The notes under the pieces are model-generated. The model ran no database searches, was not told the origin of the DNA, and worked only from the letters and a program-made list of their open reading frames with translations. Below are positions 23,068-34,157 of a DNA stretch of 64,000 nucleotides, piece after piece; the stretch's first letter is position 1, and the number at the start of each line of letters is the position of its first letter. The DNA is taken from NCBI GenBank assembly GCA_026129405.1, contig JAHCID010000003.1, positions 247,257 through 311,256 on the forward strand. Direction: 5' to 3'. The position numbers and the translations under genes were made by a program. Origin of the DNA: a bacterium. Lineage in GTDB: Bacteria; Desulfobacterota; Binatia; DP-6.

Positions 23068-24242
23068 TGAACGAGGTGGTCGCCTTCGGGAGCTGCTGCG
23101 AGTGTGGGACGTGCGTCCTCGTCTGTCCCCACAACGTGATCGACTACGTCGAGGGCAAGCCGAAGCAGGTGGCGAAGGCGTCGGCGGCGTTCGACTACTG
23201 CGGCATCAGCGAGGGCATCGGCTGCGACGTCTGCGCGCAGGTGTGCCCGCGGCTCGGCATCCGCGAGTTCGGCTTGCGCGACGCGGTGCATCCGCGGGCG
23301 CCCGGCGTCTACGAGGGCGTCTTCGGGCGCTACCGGCGGATCGTCGCCGCGCGCTGCACCGACCCCGATATCCTCGGGCGCGCGCAGGACGGCGGCGTGG
23401 TGACGGCCATCCTCGCCCATGGCCTGCGCGAGGGGCTCTTCGACGGGGCGGTGGTGTCGGCCGCCGACGACGCCACGCCGGCCGCCCCGAAGCCACGCGT
23501 GGTGACCACGGTCGACGAGGCGATCGCCAGCGCCGGCTCCTGGTACACCTACTGTCCGAACGACCTCGCACTCGCCGACGCCGCGGAGATGGGGCTGCAG
23601 AAGGTCTGCTTCGTCGGCGTGCCCTGCCAGGTGACGCCGGTGCGCAAGATCCAGCAGGCGGACACGGCTTTTCTCCACACGCCGCGCAAGAAGGAGCAGC
23701 ACGTCGCGCGGCAGCGGAAGTTCCTGAAGGGCTACGGCGAGATCGTCGACTTCACCGTCGGGCTCTTGTGCACCGAGGTCTTCACCTACCAGGGCCTCAT
23801 GGTCGAGAAGATCGAGCAGGGCATGGGCATCCCGCTGCGCGACGTGAAGAAGTTCAACGTCAAGGGGAAGGTCCTCGTCTACAAGAAGGACGGCGAGGTC
23901 AGCGAGATGAGCCTCCACAAGGCGCAGGAGTATGCCCGCCCCGAATGCCATCACTGCGGCGACTTCACCGCCGAGCTCGCGGACATCTCCTGCGGCGGCG
24001 TCGCCTGCCTCGACTGGACCATCACCGTGCTGCGCTCCGAGCGCGGCGAGGCGCTGTTCGACGACCTCGTGCGCCGTGGCCTCGTCGAGATGCGGCCGAT
24101 GGAGGAGTTCGAGCAGTCGCTCGAGGTGATGATCCGCCTGACGCGCAAGCAGCGCGACCGGGTTCCGGTGCCGCCGGGGCGGCCCGTGAGCTACGTGCGG
24201 CCGGCCGACTGGCCGCGTGTCGCGGCCGACCCGGAGCCCTGA
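23040..24242 (+). CDS. FrhB/FdhB-family F420 dehydrogenase beta-subunit-like protein
   Basis: The 400-residue protein starts at GTG 23040 behind AGGAGGA. A two-cluster ferredoxin-like N-terminus (CCECGTCVLVCP and CDVCAQVCP) is followed by the FrhB/FdhB N domain (RAQDGGVVTAIL) and C domain (FVGVPCQVTPVRKIQ, LLCTEVF and CHHCGDFTAELADIS). The family binds FAD, 4Fe-4S clusters and often F420, passing electrons between F420 or ferredoxin and a partner enzyme. No hydrogenase or formate dehydrogenase subunit is adjacent, so the partner is unknown. Confidence 0.85.
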   Translation: MAHVTFKQMMNEVVAFGSCCECGTCVLVCPHNVIDYVEGKPKQVAKASAAFDYCGISEGIGCDVCAQVCPRLGIREFGLRDAVHPRAPGVYEGVFGRYRRIVAARCTDPDILGRAQDGGVVTAILAHGLREGLFDGAVVSAADDATPAAPKPRVVTTVDEAIASAGSWYTYCPNDLALADAAEMGLQKVCFVGVPCQVTPVRKIQQADTAFLHTPRKKEQHVARQRKFLKGYGEIVDFTVGLLCTEVFTYQGLMVEKIEQGMGIPLRDVKKFNVKGKVLVYKKDGEVSEMSLHKAQEYARPECHHCGDFTAELADISCGGVACLDWTITVLRSERGEALFDDLVRRGLVEMRPMEEFEQSLEVMIRLTRKQRDRVPVPPGRPVSYVRPADWPRVAADPEP

Positions 24243-24249
24243 GGGGCGG

Positions 24250-25485
24250 TCACGGCGGCGGCGCCTGGTCGGCGAACAGCGCGACCAGCTCGTCCGCGCG
24301 GCGTGCGGCGTCGGCGCGGCCGAGCGTGATCAGGTGGCTCGCGTAGCAGCCGTCGAAGAGGAGGTAGGAGAGCAGGTCGGCCTCGGCGACGAGGCCCTGC
24401 ACGGCGTAGCGCAGGACCGCGTCGGAGATCCAGGCACGCAGGCTCTCGGGACGCTCCTTGTGCGCGTAGCACTCGGCCGCGAGGACACCGAGGTCCTGGG
24501 ACGGCCGCAGGTACACGGTATCGACGACCCGGTAGGGCGCGCCCCGCACCCGCTCCACGGTTTCGTTGACGTGGGCGAGAAAGCCCGCGCCGTAGGTCCG
24601 CACCCCGGCCTCCAGGACCGCGTTCGTGAGCTGGAGGCGGTCGACGTCGTAGTCGATGCGATCGAGCAGGAGCGCGTTCAGCATCTTGCCGGTGAGATAG
24701 GTGAGGGAGGCGTAGTTCGCCGTGCGCGCGGCGGCGAGCGCCGCATCCTCGGCGGGCGTCGGCACGTGGCGCAGGCCGATCACGAGGAGCCGGTCGCAGC
24801 CGAGCCGCAGCGCCGGCGCGAGCGGGGTGTTGAGGCGCAGGCCGCCGTCGCAGAAGAACTCGCCGTCGACGCGCAGGGCGGGGAAGAGGAACGGGATCGC
24901 GGCCGAGGCGAGGGCGTGCTCCGGCGTGAGCGCAGCGGGCCGGGCGACGACGAACGGATCGTTCGGCCAGACCGGCGTCGTGGGCTCGCGCCGGTCGACC
25001 CAGACGACGGAGCGGCCGGTCGCGATCTCGGTCGCCGCGACGGCGACCGCCTCGACGTCGCCGCACGCGACGCGGGTGCGCAGCCGATCCCAGGCGACCG
25101 TCTCGCGCACGAGCCGCTCCAGCGGCCGCGTGTCGAGGATGCCGGACAGGCGGTCCGTGCGGGGGGTCGGCTCGGCGGACCCGAGGCCGAGGGCCCGGCG
25201 CGGAATCGCGAGGAGGTCGCGCAGGCCCATGCGATACACGCCGGCCACCTCGAGGCTCCGCCAGATGGCTTCGAGGCGTGGCCCCGCGTCGGGTTCGTCG
25301 AGGGAGGCGGCGAGCCAGCAGGCATGGATGGCGCCGACGCTCGTGCCGGTGAAGACGTCGATACGCGGCGGCCGGCCGAGTCGCCGCGGCAGCTCCTCGA
25401 GCAGCCAGGCGAGGACCCCGACCTCGTAGGCCCCGCGGGCGCCGCCACCCGAGAGCACGATCCCGAACCGCCGCCGCTCGCTCAT
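24250..25485 (-). CDS. Patatin-like phospholipase
   Basis: The 411-residue protein starts at 25485. It carries the oxyanion loop GGGARGAYEVG (about 11-21), the nucleophile elbow GTSVG (about 48-52) and the DGG catalytic Asp motif (in FCDGGLRLNTPL). It is a serine lipid acyl hydrolase, probably cytoplasmic or membrane-associated. It converges with the FrhB-like gene, seven bases apart. The thiolase gene diverges from it. Confidence 0.9.
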   Translation of the reverse strand: MSERRRFGIVLSGGGARGAYEVGVLAWLLEELPRRLGRPPRIDVFTGTSVGAIHACWLAASLDEPDAGPRLEAIWRSLEVAGVYRMGLRDLLAIPRRALGLGSAEPTPRTDRLSGILDTRPLERLVRETVAWDRLRTRVACGDVEAVAVAATEIATGRSVVWVDRREPTTPVWPNDPFVVARPAALTPEHALASAAIPFLFPALRVDGEFFCDGGLRLNTPLAPALRLGCDRLLVIGLRHVPTPAEDAALAAARTANYASLTYLTGKMLNALLLDRIDYDVDRLQLTNAVLEAGVRTYGAGFLAHVNETVERVRGAPYRVVDTVYLRPSQDLGVLAAECYAHKERPESLRAWISDAVLRYAVQGLVAEADLLSYLLFDGCYASHLITLGRADAARRADELVALFADQAPPP

Positions 25486-25597
25486 CCCCGTCCCGATAGC
25501 GTCAACTTTGCGGGCTATGCTAGGGTCCCGAGACCCGACCCGATCGGTCGCGACCTCTGGCGCGACCCGTCGCTCGCCACTCGAAGGAGGTCCGTCC

Positions 25598-26785
25598 ATG
25601 GCCAAGGCAGTCATCGTCAGCGCCGCGCGTACCGCGATCGGCACCCTGGGAGGCGCGCTCGCGCAGCAGCCCGCCACCAAGCTCGGCGCCATCGCCGTCC
25701 GGGAAGCCATCGCACGCGCGAAGCTCACGTCGGAGCAGGTCGACGAGGCGATCCTCGGCCACGTCCTGCCCGCCGGGCTCGGGCTGAACCCCGCGCGCGT
25801 GGCGCAGATCGAGGCGGGCATGCCGAAGGAGAAGACCGCCTACGGCGTCAACAAGGCGTGCGGCTCGGGGCTGAAGGCCGCGATCCTGGCTGCCCAGGGC
25901 GTCCTGACGGGCGACAGCGAGATCGTCGTCGCCGGCGGCATGGAGAGCATGAGCGGCGCGCCGTACATCACGAAGAAGGCGCGCTTCGGCATCCGCATGG
26001 GCCACGAGCAGCTGCTCGACTCGATGATCGCCGACGGCCTCACCTGTCCGATCACGCTCGTGCACATGGGCATCACGGCCGAGAACGTCGCCGCCAAGTA
26101 CGGCATCTCGCGCGAGGCGCAGGACGAGTTCGCCGCCGAAAGCCAGGCGAAGGCCGGCGCCGCCATCGAGGGCGGCAAGTTCAAGGCCGAGATCGTCCCC
26201 GTCGAGGTCCCGGGTGCGAAGAAGGGCGAGACCTTCAAGTTCGAGGTCGACGAGCATCCCCGCCCCAGCACCACCGCCGAGAAGCTGAAGCCGCTGCGCG
26301 CGGCCTTCAAGCCGGACGGCGGCACCGTCACCGCGGGCAATGCGTCGGGCATCAACGACGGCGCCGCGGCGGTGGTCGTCATGACCGACGAGCGCGCGAA
26401 GGCGCTCGGCCTGACGCCGCTCGCGACCATCCGTGCGTGGGGCTCCGCCGGCGTCGATCCGTCGATCATGGGCATGGGTCCCTGGCCGGCGGTCGAGAAG
26501 GCGCTCGAGCGGGCCGGCCTCCGCAAGGAGGAGATCGACCTCTGGGAGCTCAACGAGGCCTTCGCGGCGCAGTCGCTGGGCGTGCTCGCCGAGCTCAAGA
26601 TCCCGAAGAACCGGGTCAACGTGAACGGCGGTGCGATCGCGCTGGGCCATCCGATCGGCGCCAGCGGCGCCCGCGTCCTCGTGACGCTGCTCTACGCCAT
26701 GGCCGATCGTGACGCGCGCCTCGGCGTCGCCTCGCTGTGCATCGGCGGCGGCCAGGGCATCGCGATGGTGGTCGAGCGAGCCTAA
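25598..26785 (+). CDS. Acetyl-CoA C-acetyltransferase (thiolase)
   Basis: The 395-residue protein starts at 25598 behind GAAGGAGGT. Active residues are visible: Cys in VNKACGSGLKA (about 89), His in GHPIGASGAR (about 351) and the second Cys in SLCIGGGQG. The GGMESMSGAPY and NEAFAAQ motifs are present, and length is normal. It condenses or cleaves acetoacetyl-CoA in fatty acid or polyhydroxyalkanoate metabolism. It stands alone, followed only by a HAD phosphatase. Confidence 0.93.
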   Translation: MAKAVIVSAARTAIGTLGGALAQQPATKLGAIAVREAIARAKLTSEQVDEAILGHVLPAGLGLNPARVAQIEAGMPKEKTAYGVNKACGSGLKAAILAAQGVLTGDSEIVVAGGMESMSGAPYITKKARFGIRMGHEQLLDSMIADGLTCPITLVHMGITAENVAAKYGISREAQDEFAAESQAKAGAAIEGGKFKAEIVPVEVPGAKKGETFKFEVDEHPRPSTTAEKLKPLRAAFKPDGGTVTAGNASGINDGAAAVVVMTDERAKALGLTPLATIRAWGSAGVDPSIMGMGPWPAVEKALERAGLRKEEIDLWELNEAFAAQSLGVLAELKIPKNRVNVNGGAIALGHPIGASGARVLVTLLYAMADRDARLGVASLCIGGGQGIAMVVERA

Positions 26786-26793
26786 GGGGGTCA

Positions 26794-27450
26794 GTGCGGG
26801 TCGCAGCGCTCTTCGACGTCGACGGCACGCTACTCGCCCGCAACTCGGCGCAGCTGTACATGCGTCATCTACGGCGAACCGGGCAGGCGCGTCGCCGCGA
26901 CGTCGCCCGCACGCTCTACTACCTCGCCCGCTACAAGCTCGGCCTGCTCGACGTGCAGGCCGCGCTCACGGCCTCGATGGAGTGGGTGCGCGGACGCTCC
27001 GAGGCCGACACCGAAGCCGACTGCCGGACCTGGTACGCCGACGAGATCCGCGGCTATCTGTACCCGGCGATGGCCGCGCTCGTGGCGCAGCATCGCGCCG
27101 CCGGGCACGTGCCGGCGCTGCTGACGAGCGCCACCCGCTACCTGGCCGAGCCGTTGGCCGCCGATCTGGGCGTGCGCGACGTGCTCGTGAGCCGCCTCGT
27201 CGTGCGCGACGGGCGCTTCACCGGCGAAGCGGTGCGGCCGATCTGCTATGGGCGTGGCAAGGTGTACTGGGCGGAGCGGTTCGCGGCCGAGCACGACGTC
27301 GACCTCGGGGCGAGCTGGTTCTACACCGACTCGATCACGGACATGCCGGTGCTCGAGCGGGTGGGGCACCCCGTCGCCGTCCACCCCGATCCACGCCTGC
27401 GACGGATCGCCCAGCAGCGTGCCTGGCCGGTCCTGCGCCCGAAGCTCTGA
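26794..27450 (+). CDS. HAD-IB family phosphatase
   Basis: The 218-residue protein starts at GTG 26794 after AAGGGGG, eight bases from the thiolase stop. HAD motifs are FDVDGTLL (residues 7-14), LTSATRYLAEPLA, a Lys in GRGKVYW and YTDSITDMPVLE. The helical cap between motifs I and II fits the SerB-like IB group, which includes acyltransferase-linked and phosphoserine phosphatases. The substrate is not determinable. Confidence 0.88.
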   Translation: MRVAALFDVDGTLLARNSAQLYMRHLRRTGQARRRDVARTLYYLARYKLGLLDVQAALTASMEWVRGRSEADTEADCRTWYADEIRGYLYPAMAALVAQHRAAGHVPALLTSATRYLAEPLAADLGVRDVLVSRLVVRDGRFTGEAVRPICYGRGKVYWAERFAAEHDVDLGASWFYTDSITDMPVLERVGHPVAVHPDPRLRRIAQQRAWPVLRPKL

Positions 27451-27512
27451 TCGTCGGAGGTGGCGGGCGTTCCCCTCATGGGCTAGAGAAGCACCTCGCA
27501 GGGACGCGTAGC

Positions 27513-27722
27513 ATGGGGCAGGCGGTGAAAAGGCGACGTGGGGCACCGGCACGAGCGTTCGTGCGCCCGCTCGTGATGCTGACGATCGGTGCGGTGGCGG
27601 GCGTCGCCATCTGGCGCGTCCTCATGGCCGACTCGGGCGTGCAGCCCGAGGAGCAGATCACGCGGCAGGATCGCCGGCAGCTCGAGCGGCTCCTCGAGCA
27701 GCGGACCGGCGTCGCGCGCTGA
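27513..27722 (+). CDS. Small single-pass membrane protein, 69 aa
   Basis: A basic N-terminus is followed by one hydrophobic helix (FVRPLVMLTIGAVAGVAIW) and a charged helical tail, so the topology is probably N-in. It lies 16 bases upstream of dnaB. No family is recognised. Confidence 0.55.
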   Translation: MGQAVKRRRGAPARAFVRPLVMLTIGAVAGVAIWRVLMADSGVQPEEQITRQDRRQLERLLEQRTGVAR

Positions 27723-27738
27723 ACGGGGCTCGTCGTCC

Positions 27739-29109
27739 ATGGCGAGCATCGAGGAGGGCTTTCGCCGGGTCCCGCCGCAGGCGCTCGACGCCGAGGAGAG
27801 CGTCCTCGGCGGCATCCTCCTCGATAATACGGCGATCGACCGCGTCCACGAGCTGATCACCGCGGACGACTTCTACCGCGAGGCGCACCGCAAGATCTAC
27901 CGCGCCATGCTGTCGCTCTCGGAGCGCAACGAGCCCGCCGACCTGATCACGCTGACCGAGGCGCTGCGCAATCGCGGCGAGCTGGCCGACGTGGGCGGCG
28001 TCGCCTTCCTGGCGGAGCTCGCCGAGCGCGTACCCACCGCGGCCAACATCGCGAACTACGCCCGCATCGTCCGCGAGAAGGCGATCCTGCGGAACCTCAT
28101 CACCACCGCGACCGGCATCGCGACGCGCGGCTACGACGGTCAGGGCGACGTGAAGGAGCTGCTCGACCGCGCCGAGTCGGAGATCATGCAGCTCTCGGAG
28201 CGCGAGGTGAAGCCGGCGTTCGTGCGCCTCGACCAGCTGCTCGGGCAGACGTTCAAAGACATCGACCGGCTGCACGAGCAGCAGAACGCGGTCACGGGCG
28301 TCACCACCGGCTTCATCGACCTGGACAAGCTGACGGCTGGGCTGCAGCCGTCGGATCTCATCATCATCGCCGGACGCCCCAGCATGGGGAAGACGGCCTT
28401 CTGCCTCAACATCGCCGAGAACGCGGCGCTCAAGGGCGACGCGGGCTGCGCCTTCTTTTCGCTCGAGATGTCGAAGGAGCAGCTGGCGATGCGCATGCTG
28501 TGCTCGCAGGCGCACGTCGACCTCGCCCGGGTGCGTACCGGACATCTGAACGACCGGGAGTTCCGTGAGCTCGCCGAGGCCGCCGCACGTCTCTCGTACG
28601 CGCCGATCTACATCGACGACACCCCGGCGCTCACGGTCCTCGACCTGCGCTCCAAGGCACGCCGCCTGCACCGCGACGCGAACGCGCGCCTGAAGCTCAT
28701 CATCGTCGACTACCTCCAGCTCATGCGGGGCTCGGAGGGACGGGACAGCCGCGAGCAGGAGATCTCGGAGATATCGCGCTCGCTGAAGGCGCTGGCCAAG
28801 GAGCTGCACGTGCCGGTGATCGCGCTCTCGCAGCTGAACCGGCAGGTCGAGAGCCGCAGTCCCCCGAAGCCGCGGCTCTCCGACCTCCGCGAGTCGGGCG
28901 CGATCGAGCAGGACGCCGACGTGATCGGCTTCATCTACCGCGAAGAGGTCTACGTCGAGGACAGCGACAAGAAGGGCGTCGCGGAGATCATCGTGGCGAA
29001 GCAGCGCAACGGCCCGATCGGGTCCGTCGAGCTCACCTTCCTGCGCGAGTTCACGCGCTTCGAGAACCGCGAGGTCATGCCCAGCGAGCCGGACACCCAG
29101 GTCGGCTGA
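27739..29109 (+). CDS. dnaB: Replicative DNA helicase DnaB
   Basis: The 456-residue protein has the DnaB N-terminal domain (PPQALDAEESVLGGILLDN) and a RecA-like motor with Walker A GRPSMGKTA (about 214-222), Walker B LIIVDYLQLM and the LSQLNRQVE motif, ending with the KQRNGPIG arginine-finger region. Length and order are normal. It unwinds DNA at chromosomal forks. Neighbouring rplI/rpsR genes, common in other bacteria, are absent here. Confidence 0.96.
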   Translation: MASIEEGFRRVPPQALDAEESVLGGILLDNTAIDRVHELITADDFYREAHRKIYRAMLSLSERNEPADLITLTEALRNRGELADVGGVAFLAELAERVPTAANIANYARIVREKAILRNLITTATGIATRGYDGQGDVKELLDRAESEIMQLSEREVKPAFVRLDQLLGQTFKDIDRLHEQQNAVTGVTTGFIDLDKLTAGLQPSDLIIIAGRPSMGKTAFCLNIAENAALKGDAGCAFFSLEMSKEQLAMRMLCSQAHVDLARVRTGHLNDREFRELAEAAARLSYAPIYIDDTPALTVLDLRSKARRLHRDANARLKLIIVDYLQLMRGSEGRDSREQEISEISRSLKALAKELHVPVIALSQLNRQVESRSPPKPRLSDLRESGAIEQDADVIGFIYREEVYVEDSDKKGVAEIIVAKQRNGPIGSVELTFLREFTRFENREVMPSEPDTQVG

Positions 29110-29115
29110 ACGCGC

Positions 29116-29732
29116 TCAGCGGGCGAGGCGGGCGACGACGTCGCGCACGGCAGCGGCCGGGTCCGGGGCGCGCACGAGCGCCCCGATCATGGCGACGGCG
29201 TCGGCACCGGCCGCACGCACGGCCGCCGCGGTGTCGGGTCCGATGCCCCCGATGGCGACCAGTGGGCACTCGGGGACCGCCGCCCGTACGGCGGCGACGA
29301 GATCGAGACCGCGTGGCGTGAGGGCGTTCGTCTTGCTGGTGGTGGCGTAGATCGGGCCGACGCCGAGATAGTCGGCCCCGGCGGCGGCCGCGGCCCGCGC
29401 CTGGGCCACGTCGTGCGTGGACAGCCCCACCACGACGCCCGGGCCGACGACACGGCGGGCGGCGGCGATCGGCAGGTCGTCCTGCCCGAGGTGAACGCCG
29501 GCGGCGCCGGCGGCGCGGGCGACGTCGGCGCGGTCGTTGACGACGAGGCGGGCGCCGGCGGCGCGGGCGCGAGCGACGAGCACGCGGGCGACGGCGAGCA
29601 CCTCGCGTGCGCTCGCGTCCTTCAGCCGCAGCTGGAGGATGCGCGCCCCTCCCGCGAGGAGCGCCTCGCCGAGCGCGACCGGATCGCGGGCGGTGTCGAG
29701 CGGGTCGACGATCGCGTAGAGCGGCGGGAGGG

Positions 29733-29736
<4 letters not shown>
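29116..29736 (-). CDS. thiE: Thiamine-phosphate synthase
   Basis: The 206-residue TIM-barrel protein couples HMP-PP and THZ-P to make thiamine phosphate. Visible motifs are LQLRLKDAS, VNDRADVARAAGAAGVHLGQDDLP, GADYLGVGPIYATTSK and AIGGIGPDTA near the phosphate site. The GTG start overlaps the ntrC stop by four bases, so it is translated in the same operon, an unusual pairing with nitrogen regulators. Confidence 0.93.
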
Positions 29737-31167
<1,431 letters not shown>

Positions 31168-31187
<20 letters not shown>

Positions 31188-32313
31188 GATCCTCACTCAC
31201 GGGGAGGGTGACACGAAAGACGCTGCCGCCGGTCGGTCCGGGCTCGTGGGCGATGGCGCCCCCGTGCTCGCTGATGATCCGGTGGCAGAGGGCGAGACCG
31301 AGCCCGGTGCCGCGGGCCTTGGTCGTGAAGAACGGGGCGAACAGGTTGGCACGATGCTCCTCGGCGACGCCGGGCCCGTCGTCCGCGATGCTGACGGCGA
31401 GGAACTGGCTGCGACCCTGACGCCGCCGCACGTGGTAGCGGGTGTCGAGCCGCGTGGCGATGACGAGACGTCCGGCCCCGGCGAGCGCCTCGAGGGCGTT
31501 GCGCACCAGGTTGAGGAACACCTGGGTCAGCTGGGCGCGGTCGCCCTGCACCGCCGGCAGGCTCGGATCGAACTCGCTGCGCAGTTCCACCGCTCCCCAT
31601 TCGGGGGCCTGACGCTGGAGCGATACGACGTCGTTCAGGATGCGGTGGATGTTCACGGCCTGCATCTGGAGCCGCGGCGGGGTGGCCAGGCTGCGCAGCT
31701 GCTCGACGAGGCCGTCGAGCCGCTCCACCTCGCGGACGATGATCTCCGTACATCGGATCTGCTCGGGGTCGGACAACGACGCCCGCAGGAGCTGCGCGGC
31801 ACCCTTGATCCCGCCCAGCGGGTTGCGGATCTCGTGGGCCAGGCCGAGGGCGACCGTGCCGAGCGCGGCGAGGCGATCCGCACGCCGGGTCGTCTCGTCG
31901 AGCGCCCGCTCGAGGGTCAGGTCGTGGAGGACGAGGACCGCGCCGCTGACCGTCCCGCGCTCGTCGTAGACGGGCGCGCAGGCCCCGCTCACCCGCACCT
32001 CGGTGCCGTGGACACGCAGGGTGCCCTCGCTGCGCCGGGCGAAGCCTTCGGCCAGGGTCTGGCGGGCGGTGTCGGCGAGCCACTCGGCCCCCTTCCGACC
32101 GCCGAAGAGCGTCGCGACCGCAACGCCGATGCCCTGGGACGCCGCAAGGCCCGTCATCTGCTCGGCGGCGGGGTTCATGTCGCTCAACGTGCCCTCGGCA
32201 TCGAGGACGATGACCCCGTCGCTGATGCTGGCGAGGACGTCGGCCCAGCGCAGGCGCTCGGCCTCGACCCGCTCGGGGCCGGACGGCGTGGGATGACCGG
32301 AAGGGGCCGTCAC
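31168..32313 (-). CDS. ntrB: NtrB-type sensor histidine kinase
   Basis: The 381-residue cytoplasmic kinase has a PAS domain (about 22-130), a HisKA domain with the phospho-His in LAHEIRNPLGGIKGAAQLLR (about 163) and a HATPase with NLVRNALEAL, DDGPGV and GTGLGLAL. There is no membrane segment, as in NtrB. The operon with ntrC makes the partnership clear. The stimulus is presumably nitrogen status; no PII gene is in the window. Confidence 0.9.
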
Positions 32314-32666
32314 TCGTCCCCACCGGCGCCGTCGTCGCTCGCTCCGGCGTCGTCGCCCGACTCCATGTCGTCGATCATGGCCTCGACGTCGTCGCCCCCG
32401 TCCTCGCCCAGCTCCTGGCCCATCTTGCGCATCCAGCGGGCCACGCTCCGCGGGTCGTTCTCGTCGATCCCACCCAGCGCGGAGTCGTCGGACAAGGCGT
32501 CCAGGCGGGCCTCCTCGGATCGCACCATGGCGAAGCGCGACATCAGACGGTGCAGGCGCGGGCTCCCGCAGTGCTCGCAGGTGGCGTCCACGGTCTCGCC
32601 GACACGCAGGGTGAGCACGGTCACCTTCCGGCGGCAGTCCTCGCAGCGATACTCGTAGATCGGCAC
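32310..32666 (-). CDS. FmdB-type zinc-ribbon protein
   Basis: The 118-residue protein begins with the FmdB zinc ribbon MPIYEYRCEDCRRK followed by ATCEHCGSPRLHRLMSRFAM. A charged region ends in an Asp/Gly-rich acidic tail. FmdB proteins are putative regulators of unknown target. It is the first gene of the fmdB-ntrB-ntrC-thiE operon, overlapping ntrB by four bases. Confidence 0.88.
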   Translation of the reverse strand: MPIYEYRCEDCRRKVTVLTLRVGETVDATCEHCGSPRLHRLMSRFAMVRSEEARLDALSDDSALGGIDENDPRSVARWMRKMGQELGEDGGDDVEAMIDDMESGDDAGASDDGAGGDE

Positions 32667-32729
32667 CGGGCGAAATTATAGCGTCCCGCGGGGGGGAGGC
32701 CAGTGACGGCTCGGCCGCCAGGGCCGGGG

Positions 32730-34157
32730 CTACTTCGCGGCCTTCGCGGAGAAGCCCCGCTCGCCGTAGCTGAGGGTCGCCTTCTTGCCGTTCAGGACCG
32801 TATCGAGCACCACCTCGCGGCCCCAGAGCCGGTGAACGTAGCTCAGGGTGCGCTCGGCGTACTCGAGCTGGAGGTCGCGGCCGTCGTGGACGTGGCCGAG
32901 CAGGAGCGTGCGGCTGCCGGAGAAGTCGGCGTCTTCCACCCGAATGACGGGGGTCGAGCCCATCCCGACGCTCTTCACGAGCAGCTCCTTCACTTCCCGC
33001 CAGCCCTGCTCGTCGGAGACGTGGCTGACTACGAGATCGTCGCCGCGCGACTCGTAGCGGATCAGGTCGAGGTCACGCATCTGCTTCTCGCCGAGCCAGC
33101 GGCGCAGAAAAGAGACGTCGCGGTCGACCTCGCGGGTATCGAACATGAGCTGGCGGCCGGTCTTGTCGGCGGGGAGGCGCTCACGCTCCTCGGGTGTGGG
33201 CTCGTTGCCGCGCCGCTCGATGTCGTCCCAGAGCTTCAGGCCGATGTGATACGGGTTGATACCCCCGGGATGCGGTCGCACCACCTGGTTGTGCCGGACG
33301 AGGAACTCGAGGTGCAGCCCCTGCGGTAGCTGGAGGCTCTCGAGGATCGTGCGGTGCCAGTAGGAGGCCCAGCCCTCGTTCATGATCTTCGTCTCGATCT
33401 GGGGGATGAAGTACTGGGCCTCCTCGTGGACGATCGTGAGGAGGTCGCGCTCCCAGTTCGTGAGGAAGGGGTTGTGGTCGCGGATGAAGAGCAGCAGGTC
33501 TTCGTCCGGCGACGGCGGCACCTTGGCAGGTGGTGGCGGCGGCGCGTCGGGGCGCCTGTGGATCTTCTGGAACGGGTCCGATCGCGGGTGCAGGGCTTCG
33601 TCGAGCCGGGCCTGCTCCGCCGGCTCGGAGAGCTTCTTCACCGCCATGTTGCGGCGGCACTGGAGGGAGAGCGCGTGGGCGGCGTCGAGGATTCCCTCGA
33701 TGCGCTCGTAGCCGATGCTCGGGTCCTCGATGTAGCGGCGGACGCGGTCCGCGTGCGCCTTGAACGTCGTGATGGTGTACTCGGCGCGGGTCGTCTGGAA
33801 CGTGAAGTTGTTCCGGAAGAAGTCGTTGTGCCCGTAGACGTGCGCGATCGTCAGTATCTGGAGGCACAGCGTGTTGTCCCGCATCAGGTAGGCGAGGGCG
33901 GGGCTCGAGTTGATGACCATCTCGTACGGCAGTCCCGAGACGCCGTGGTCGTAGAGCGTCTTCAGCTTCTCGTACGACTTGCCGTACGACCAATGCGGGT
34001 AGTGCGACGGCATACCGGAGTAGGCCATGTAGCCGAGCATCGCGGTGTGGTCGCATATCTCGAACTCCTGCGGATAGCAGGTGAGGCCGAACTCCTGGAC
34101 CTTGTCGCGGATGCGGGCGTCCCAGTACTCGAGGTCGCGGAGGGTGTAGTCGCTCAC
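32730..34157 (-). CDS. spoVR: SpoVR family protein
   Basis: The 475-residue protein (GTG start) shows SpoVR/YcgB motifs: CYPQEFEICDHTAMLGYMAYSGMPSHYPHW, YGHNDFFRNN, QYFIPQIETKIMNEGWASYWH and RHNQVVRPHPGGINPYHIG. The family is conserved with PrkA and YeaH and is linked to sporulation cortex or stress survival; its biochemistry is unclear. The start overlaps the yeaH stop by four bases. Confidence 0.92.
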   Translation of the reverse strand: MSDYTLRDLEYWDARIRDKVQEFGLTCYPQEFEICDHTAMLGYMAYSGMPSHYPHWSYGKSYEKLKTLYDHGVSGLPYEMVINSSPALAYLMRDNTLCLQILTIAHVYGHNDFFRNNFTFQTTRAEYTITTFKAHADRVRRYIEDPSIGYERIEGILDAAHALSLQCRRNMAVKKLSEPAEQARLDEALHPRSDPFQKIHRRPDAPPPPPAKVPPSPDEDLLLFIRDHNPFLTNWERDLLTIVHEEAQYFIPQIETKIMNEGWASYWHRTILESLQLPQGLHLEFLVRHNQVVRPHPGGINPYHIGLKLWDDIERRGNEPTPEERERLPADKTGRQLMFDTREVDRDVSFLRRWLGEKQMRDLDLIRYESRGDDLVVSHVSDEQGWREVKELLVKSVGMGSTPVIRVEDADFSGSRTLLLGHVHDGRDLQLEYAERTLSYVHRLWGREVVLDTVLNGKKATLSYGERGFSAKAAK

